DNA from: Bacteroidales bacterium UBA5235
GTDB lineage: Bacteria > Bacteroidota > Bacteroidia > Bacteroidales > VadinHA17
Reading direction: 5' to 3'
Assembly (NCBI GenBank): GCA_002409145.1
Contig: DHUL01000003.1
Coordinates: 513-24,876, forward strand
DNA: 24,364 nucleotides
The notes below the pieces were generated by a model. The model did not search any database, had not been told where the DNA came from, and saw only the letters and a list, made by a program, of their open reading frames with translations. The translations under genes and the position numbers were made by a program. Position 1 is the first letter of the stretch. Each line of letters begins with the position of its first letter. Positions 20,453-24,364 of this stretch are shown piece after piece.

Positions 20453-22822
20453 TTAAAACAACAATCTTCCTGCATGGTTCACGATAAATGCTACAATCCA
20501 CGCCAGTACCGTTGTGTAGATCATGCTGAACAGTGCCCACTTTGTCGCTGATTCCTTTCGTATGGCGGCAATTACAGCTACACACGGGAAATAGATAAGA
20601 ACGAACAGCATAAATCCGACAGCCACATAAGGTGTAAAAACTTTCTGTCCTGCCAGGCTACCAGCGGTATGTTCCTGTTCTCTCAGCCGCTCTCCCAGCC
20701 CCGCAGTACCGTTTTCACCGGCCGAATCTCCATGGTAGAGCACCCCCATGGTACTTACAACCACTTCCTTGGCTGCCAGCCCTGTCACAATGCTGACACC
20801 CAGCTTCCAGTCGAAACCCAGCGGCTGCACTGCGGGCTCAATGAAATGTCCCGCCCGTCCGATCCATGAATGCTCAAGGCGTTCTGTCCGTGTTCCATCT
20901 GCAAGCTTTGGGTAGTACGAAAGAGCCCATATGATTACTGAAGCGACCAGGATGATGCTTCCCATCTTGTGAAGATATTGCTTCGCATTAAACCACATAT
21001 GTCTCAAAGTGTTACGCATGGAAGGAATACGGTATGGAGGGAGTTCCATCACGAAGGGAACATCCTTGCCGGCAAAAATGGTCTTCTTCAGCAGCAGTGC
21101 GACGGCAATGGCAAGCGCAATCCCGGTAAGGTAAACGGAGAAGAGGACGAGGCCCTTCCTCTTCTCAAAAAAGGCAGAGATGATCAGCACATAGACTGGC
21201 AGCCTCGCACTGCATGACATGAATGGTGCAATCAGCATTGTCATTACCCGGTCCTTCCGGTTCTCCAGTGTACGTGTGGCCATTATGGCCGGGACGTTGC
21301 ATCCGAAACCCATCAGTAATGGAATGAAAGACTTGCCATGCAGCCCTATCCGGTGCATCAGCTTATCCATTATAAAGGAAACGCGGGCCATGTAACCAGT
21401 GTCTTCCATGAGGGAAATGAAGAAAAAGAGGATGAGTATGTTTGGAAGGAATACAATGACACCGCCAACACCAGCAATGATACCGTCAACCACCAGGTCG
21501 TGGAATGATCCGGCAGGGATTATGGCTCCGGCAAAGTCACCAATCCTGCTGACACCTGCTTCAATCCATTCCATAGGGTAGCTGCCGGCGACAAATGTCG
21601 TCTGGAACATAATGAAAAGAAACGCAAGGAAGATCGGGTAGCCCCATATACGGTGGGTCAGCCAGTAATCAGGATCTCTCCCGGCTTTTGTGGCTTCCCT
21701 CCTTCCGGCAGTCATGGTTTCGGCCAGGGCCCCTGCAATGAAACCGTACCTGGCGTCAGCCATAACCGAATCAGCCTCCTGTCCGCAGGCCTTTGCCAGC
21801 CTGCTTCTTTCGGCCATAGCCATCCCCTGAAGCGACAGTTGCCCGGAACTGCCTGTGATCATTTCCATCGCTGCACGGTCCCCCTCAAGCAGCTTTATTG
21901 CGAGATAACGGTCCCTCATAACATCAGGGGATCCGCCGTTCCTGATGATCTCCCTCTGCAGGGTTTCAAGCGATTGCTCCAATGTGTTCCCATACTTGAT
22001 ACGGACCGACCTGGCAATGGGGTCTTCATACCTGAATACCGCCACAACACGGTCAAGAAGGTCTATGATCCCCCTGCCCCTTACAGCGACTGTAGGGACA
22101 ACGGGAATGCCCATCATGGTTCCAAGCTCGTTGTATTTCAGTTTTGTGCCGCTCTTCTGCAGCTCATCATACATGTTGAGGGCTATAATAACCCTTACGT
22201 TCATCTCTATCAGTTGTGTGGTGAGATAGAGGTTTCTCTCAAGGTTGGAAGCGTCAACCACGTTTATCACCACATCAGGCCTTCCTTCCAGGAGCCTTGT
22301 CCTCACAAACAGTTCTTCCGGAGTATATTCAGTCATTGAATAGGTGCCAGGAAGGTCCGTAAGGTTTATCCTGTATCCGTTATGGAATACGGTGGTTTCC
22401 CTTGCCTCTATTGTCACCCCGCTGTAGTTGCCTGTCCGTTCATGGGCACCTGAAGCCTGGTTGAACAGGGATGTCTTGCCGCTGTTAGGATTCCCTACGA
22501 GAGCAACATTTATGACTTTCCCGTTCACGTTATCGCTGTAATGCCTTCGGCCGTACTCCTCAGCTGTAGCATGTGCCACCGTCTTAACCCTGTACTCTTC
22601 ACCCGGAATTACTTCAACAAGCCATGCCTCCTGCCGGCGCAACGAGACGTTGTAATCCATTATCCGGTACTCCACCGGGTCAAGGAGCGGTGCATTCCTG
22701 ATCACCTCCACATTTTTTCCGCGGACAAATCCCATTTCCATAATTCGCTTGCGGAATGCTCCGTGGCCGTGTATCCTGGTTATTGTTCCTTTCTGACTTG
22801 TTGCCAGCTCAGATAATCTCAT
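20453..22822 (-). CDS. feoAB: Ferrous iron transport FeoA-FeoB fusion protein
   Basis: This is a 789-residue fusion. Residues about 1-75 are FeoA (SH3-like; MRLSELATSQKGTITRIHGH...). Residues about 100-290 are the FeoB GTPase with G1 GNPNSGKT (110-117), G2 GVT (135-137), G3 DLPG (156-159) and G4 NMYD (216-219). From about 420 onward come the Gate regions and about eight to nine membrane spans, with the metal-path motifs SCSARLPVY and GFGCNVPAIMATR. The protein imports Fe2+ across the inner membrane. The start is the ATG at 22820-22822 since MRLSEL is the usual FeoA opening; an upstream in-frame TTG would add 29 unrelated residues across a hairpin. The fusion form is typical of Bacteroidota. 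Confidence 0.96.
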   Translation of the reverse strand: MRLSELATSQKGTITRIHGHGAFRKRIMEMGFVRGKNVEVIRNAPLLDPVEYRIMDYNVSLRRQEAWLVEVIPGEEYRVKTVAHATAEEYGRRHYSDNVNGKVINVALVGNPNSGKTSLFNQASGAHERTGNYSGVTIEARETTVFHNGYRINLTDLPGTYSMTEYTPEELFVRTRLLEGRPDVVINVVDASNLERNLYLTTQLIEMNVRVIIALNMYDELQKSGTKLKYNELGTMMGIPVVPTVAVRGRGIIDLLDRVVAVFRYEDPIARSVRIKYGNTLEQSLETLQREIIRNGGSPDVMRDRYLAIKLLEGDRAAMEMITGSSGQLSLQGMAMAERSRLAKACGQEADSVMADARYGFIAGALAETMTAGRREATKAGRDPDYWLTHRIWGYPIFLAFLFIMFQTTFVAGSYPMEWIEAGVSRIGDFAGAIIPAGSFHDLVVDGIIAGVGGVIVFLPNILILFFFISLMEDTGYMARVSFIMDKLMHRIGLHGKSFIPLLMGFGCNVPAIMATRTLENRKDRVMTMLIAPFMSCSARLPVYVLIISAFFEKRKGLVLFSVYLTGIALAIAVALLLKKTIFAGKDVPFVMELPPYRIPSMRNTLRHMWFNAKQYLHKMGSIILVASVIIWALSYYPKLADGTRTERLEHSWIGRAGHFIEPAVQPLGFDWKLGVSIVTGLAAKEVVVSTMGVLYHGDSAGENGTAGLGERLREQEHTAGSLAGQKVFTPYVAVGFMLFVLIYFPCVAVIAAIRKESATKWALFSMIYTTVLAWIVAFIVNHAGRLLF

Positions 22823-22843
22823 GATAAATTTTTTAAAAGATAC

Positions 22844-22869
22844 GCCAGGCCTGACGAAGCAGGCCAGGC
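22844..22869 (-). terminator. GC-rich hairpin followed by CTTTT just before feoAB, possible attenuator
   Basis: On the minus strand GCCTGGCCTG and CAGGCCTGGC pair over ten positions with one T-T mismatch around a six-base CTTCGT loop. A GTATCTTTT run follows, and the feoAB ATG is 21 bases beyond the hairpin. It could terminate the upstream transcript, attenuate feoAB, or modulate ribosome access. The U-run is not ideal, so termination is only one option. Confidence 0.45.
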
Positions 22870-22963
22870 AGAGCGGTATGCCGTCCTGTCTTCCTGAGGT
22901 CTTCATCAAACCTGATTTTCAGCATATGGCACAAATGTACCTATGGCTGAAAAGGTGTGAAAT

Positions 22964-22997
22964 CCCCATTATTTATGATAATTCGGGGCGGTGTCCC
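22964..22997 (-). promoter_or_regulatory. Fur-box-like palindrome with alternative C4/G4 pairings upstream of feoAB
   Basis: ATTAT (22968-22972) and ATAAT (22978-22982) flank TTATG, and the segment reads ATGATAAT as in the classical Fur box core. CCCC (22964-22967) can pair with GGGG (22985-22988), while that GGGG can instead pair with CCCC at 22994-22997, so the two hairpins exclude each other. Operator, RNA switch or chance are all possible. Confidence 0.3.
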
Positions 22998-23026
22998 CAA
23001 AAATGATGATGATGACAGTCGCAAAT

Positions 23027-23626
23027 TCAGAAGCCGGTGCCGCCCGGTATGATATATTTTTTAACGACAGCATAGATTGCCAGGCCTGAAACTGACCGGA
23101 TACCGGTCTTGGCCGAGAGATTCTTGCGATGCGTTATTACTGTACTGGTGCTGATGTGCAGAGCTTCGGCAATCTCCTTGGTGGCTTTCCCGGATGCAAG
23201 CAGTCTCAGGACATCTATCTCCCTGTCGCTCAGACTGGCGTTGACAGAATCAGCGTCTGTTTTTCCGCCAGAGGCTGACCCGCCTTTAAGTACGGCCATG
23301 ATTCTTTCCGGAGGATCATTGATGGTTATCCTGTCATCAAACAGTGACAGCAGGCTTTCGTCATAAAAGGCATACAGAAGGGCTATTAGCCGCGTGCCCT
23401 GACAGGAACCCTTTATGGTCTGCATGATCCGTGGATTTCCCTGGACCAGGCCCGGATTCAGTATTACTGCTTCTGCAGCCCTGAGGGTTAACAATCGCAG
23501 AATCTCTTCAGCCGAATAGGCCCTGAATACTGAGAAACGCCCTCCCGAATTGCTGATAACAGAAGCAAGACCACCATATAACAACCCTGACGGCTCCGCA
23601 ATTATTATATTAACCGCATTGTTCAC
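23027..23626 (-). CDS. LuxR-type transcriptional regulator with degenerate receiver domain
   Basis: This is a 199-residue regulator. The C-terminal 131-190 is a clear LuxR/FixJ helix-turn-helix (LSDREIDVLRLLASGKATKE ... ISTSTVITHRKNLSAKTGI). The N-terminal 1-115 has the pattern of a response-regulator receiver, but the acidic pair is EP (11-12) instead of DD or ED, and the phospho-acceptor position is Asn57 in VILNPGLV. It therefore probably is not phosphorylated by a kinase and may sense through protein contact. The start is GTG, overlapping the hemerythrin gene's stop as GTGA (23623-23626), so the two proteins are coupled. Together they may form a sensor pair, with feoAB as the nearest target; that is inference. 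Confidence 0.9.
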   Translation of the reverse strand: MNNAVNIIIAEPSGLLYGGLASVISNSGGRFSVFRAYSAEEILRLLTLRAAEAVILNPGLVQGNPRIMQTIKGSCQGTRLIALLYAFYDESLLSLFDDRITINDPPERIMAVLKGGSASGGKTDADSVNASLSDREIDVLRLLASGKATKEIAEALHISTSTVITHRKNLSAKTGIRSVSGLAIYAVVKKYIIPGGTGF

Positions 23627-24345
23627 CGCATATTTTTTATTCTGGCTTCCATTGAGGCGACAAGGGGTATAAGGAGGTAATCCTCTATCCTTGAATGAAT
23701 CCTGATGTCATGCTCAAGCTCATAGAGTTTCAGGAGTAGCATTCTCCGCATCTGTTTTCCTTCCTTCATGGGCAGGTATTCTATCAGAAGGCTCTTCAGG
23801 TCGTAAAGTTTTTCTTCGATATCATCATGATGATCCTTGTATTCAGCAACTGAGTATCCTGTGAACTCTTCCTTAAGATCCTTCCCTGAAAGCGTTGCGT
23901 GCAATTGTAAAATATACGGGAAGACAGTCTTTTCCTCATATTCAAAATGATTCTTTACTTCCGACAGGTACTGCATGAAGAATTTTTCAATCATAGCCGT
24001 CTCTTTGGAATTGCCGGCCCGGTTCAGGCCAAGGATTATTTCCCTGATGCCCGGGTAGACCTCATCAGTATAATATCCGTGGCTGTTCCTGAGGTACAGC
24101 AGGATTGTCGGGACCTCTTCACCGGTAAAGGAATTGTCAACACTGCAGTTCAGGTCACCGTAAAGCCTGATGAAAGTAAGGAACAGTTCCCTGTCTATTC
24201 CGTTCATGGAGGCCACCTCGCTTACCGATTTCTCCTGAAGGGGAAGTTCGATGCCCAGGTGTTCAAGAAGCAGCAGAAGGAATGGATTTTCCGAGACTGC
24301 TTCTGACATTCTTGTTGCGGATGAAATGTTTATGGTTCTGTCCAT
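23623..24345 (-). CDS. Hemerythrin-domain protein, RIC/YtfE-like
   Basis: This is a 240-residue protein from the ATG at 24343-24345; an upstream TTG would add two residues. The C-terminal domain has the di-iron ligand pattern of RIC (YtfE): His89, His133 with Glu137 (HFEYE), His172/173 in KDHHDD, and His217 with Glu221 (HSRIE). The N-terminal part (about 14-60, NPFLLLLLEHLGIELPLQEK) resembles the ScdA/DUF542 lead domain but has no Cys-Cys pair. Family members help repair iron-sulfur clusters damaged by nitric oxide or oxygen, or sense such stress. It is the first gene of the pair with the LuxR-type regulator. Confidence 0.9.
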   Translation of the reverse strand: MDRTINISSATRMSEAVSENPFLLLLLEHLGIELPLQEKSVSEVASMNGIDRELFLTFIRLYGDLNCSVDNSFTGEEVPTILLYLRNSHGYYTDEVYPGIREIILGLNRAGNSKETAMIEKFFMQYLSEVKNHFEYEEKTVFPYILQLHATLSGKDLKEEFTGYSVAEYKDHHDDIEEKLYDLKSLLIEYLPMKEGKQMRRMLLLKLYELEHDIRIHSRIEDYLLIPLVASMEARIKNMR

Positions 24346-24364
24346 TCTCAATGCATTTTGCCTG

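Larger units (their letters stand above)
22823..23026 (-). promoter_or_regulatory. feoAB leader/promoter region
   Basis: These 204 bases separate the LuxR-type gene from feoAB. They contain a pseudo-palindrome with Fur-box-like ATGATAAT (22968-22982), flanking C4/G4 runs that can pair in two alternative ways, and a GC-rich hairpin next to the start codon (22844-22869). On the minus strand CAGGTTTG follows an upstream TTTG, with 17 bases between the two, which is short for a Bacteroides promoter. Control by iron is expected from the family; the rest is inference. Confidence 0.45.

Noticed and set aside
21653..22339. Long plus-strand open frame of 228 codons antisense to feoAB
   Set aside because: It lies wholly inside the FeoB coding region on the other strand, has no family features, and is explained by codon bias of feoAB.
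22823..22909. Upstream extension of feoAB by 29 codons from a TTG
   Set aside because: The extension crosses the GC-rich hairpin and has no similarity to FeoA, whose normal opening is MRLSEL.
23002..23014. Short ATG trinucleotide repeat beside the feoAB leader
   Set aside because: Four copies are too few to suggest phase variation, and they are not in a reading frame.

Overview
The window looks like a chromosomal segment of an anaerobic or microaerophilic member of the Bacteroidota, probably Bacteroidales. The evidence is a complete Bacteroides aerotolerance (bat) operon, a Bacteroides-type uracil-DNA glycosylase of 220 residues, a FeoA-FeoB fusion followed by a FeoB-associated Cys-rich peptide, and a hemerythrin/LuxR pair. 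GC is roughly half. Genes are packed tightly, mostly on the minus strand. I see no tRNA, rRNA, CRISPR array, insertion sequence, phage gene or integration scar. No stretch longer than 300 bases lacks a gene; the longest gaps (about 90 to 205 bases) are described as regulatory entries.

Layout. (1) 1-942: the first 54 codons of a threonine aldolase on the minus strand, divergent from ung. (2) 943-5448, minus: a three-gene unit of a cytoplasmic-type molybdopterin oxidoreductase, a fused DmsB-DmsC iron-sulfur/membrane anchor, and a cystathionine/methionine gamma-lyase-family PLP enzyme; all three genes overlap. (3) 5597-14296, minus: a nine-gene operon moxR - small secreted protein of unknown function - DUF58 - membrane protein - batA - batB - batC - batD - batE, with gaps of at most 14 bases. 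(4) 14389-17092, minus: a DUF4105 (Lnb-like) membrane protein and glycerol kinase. (5) 17254-19808: a cytidylate-kinase-like protein (+), an SDR epimerase/dehydratase (-) and a zinc-ribbon SAM methyltransferase (+). (6) 19834-22822, minus: feoAB, a FeoB-associated peptide and a VOC protein. (7) 23027-24345, minus: a hemerythrin/RIC-like di-iron protein and a LuxR-type regulator whose receiver domain has lost its phospho-acceptor.

How the genes work together. The bat operon is a membrane-associated assembly: a MoxR AAA+ ATPase with three von Willebrand A proteins (DUF58, BatA, BatB), two TPR proteins (BatC, BatE) and two secreted-domain membrane proteins (BatD and a BatD-like one). The feo cluster takes up ferrous iron, and the hemerythrin/regulator pair beside it probably handles iron, nitric oxide or oxidative stress, so the right end reads as an iron/stress neighbourhood. 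The molybdoenzyme unit is probably a cytoplasm-facing, quinone-linked reductase or oxidase of unknown substrate, and its link to a sulfur amino-acid enzyme is suggestive.

Most of the window is recognisable core or accessory Bacteroidota gene content. The most open items are the small secreted protein inside the bat operon, the overlapping molybdoenzyme/PLP unit, the Lnb-like protein, the feoAB leader structures and the pseudo-receiver regulator.
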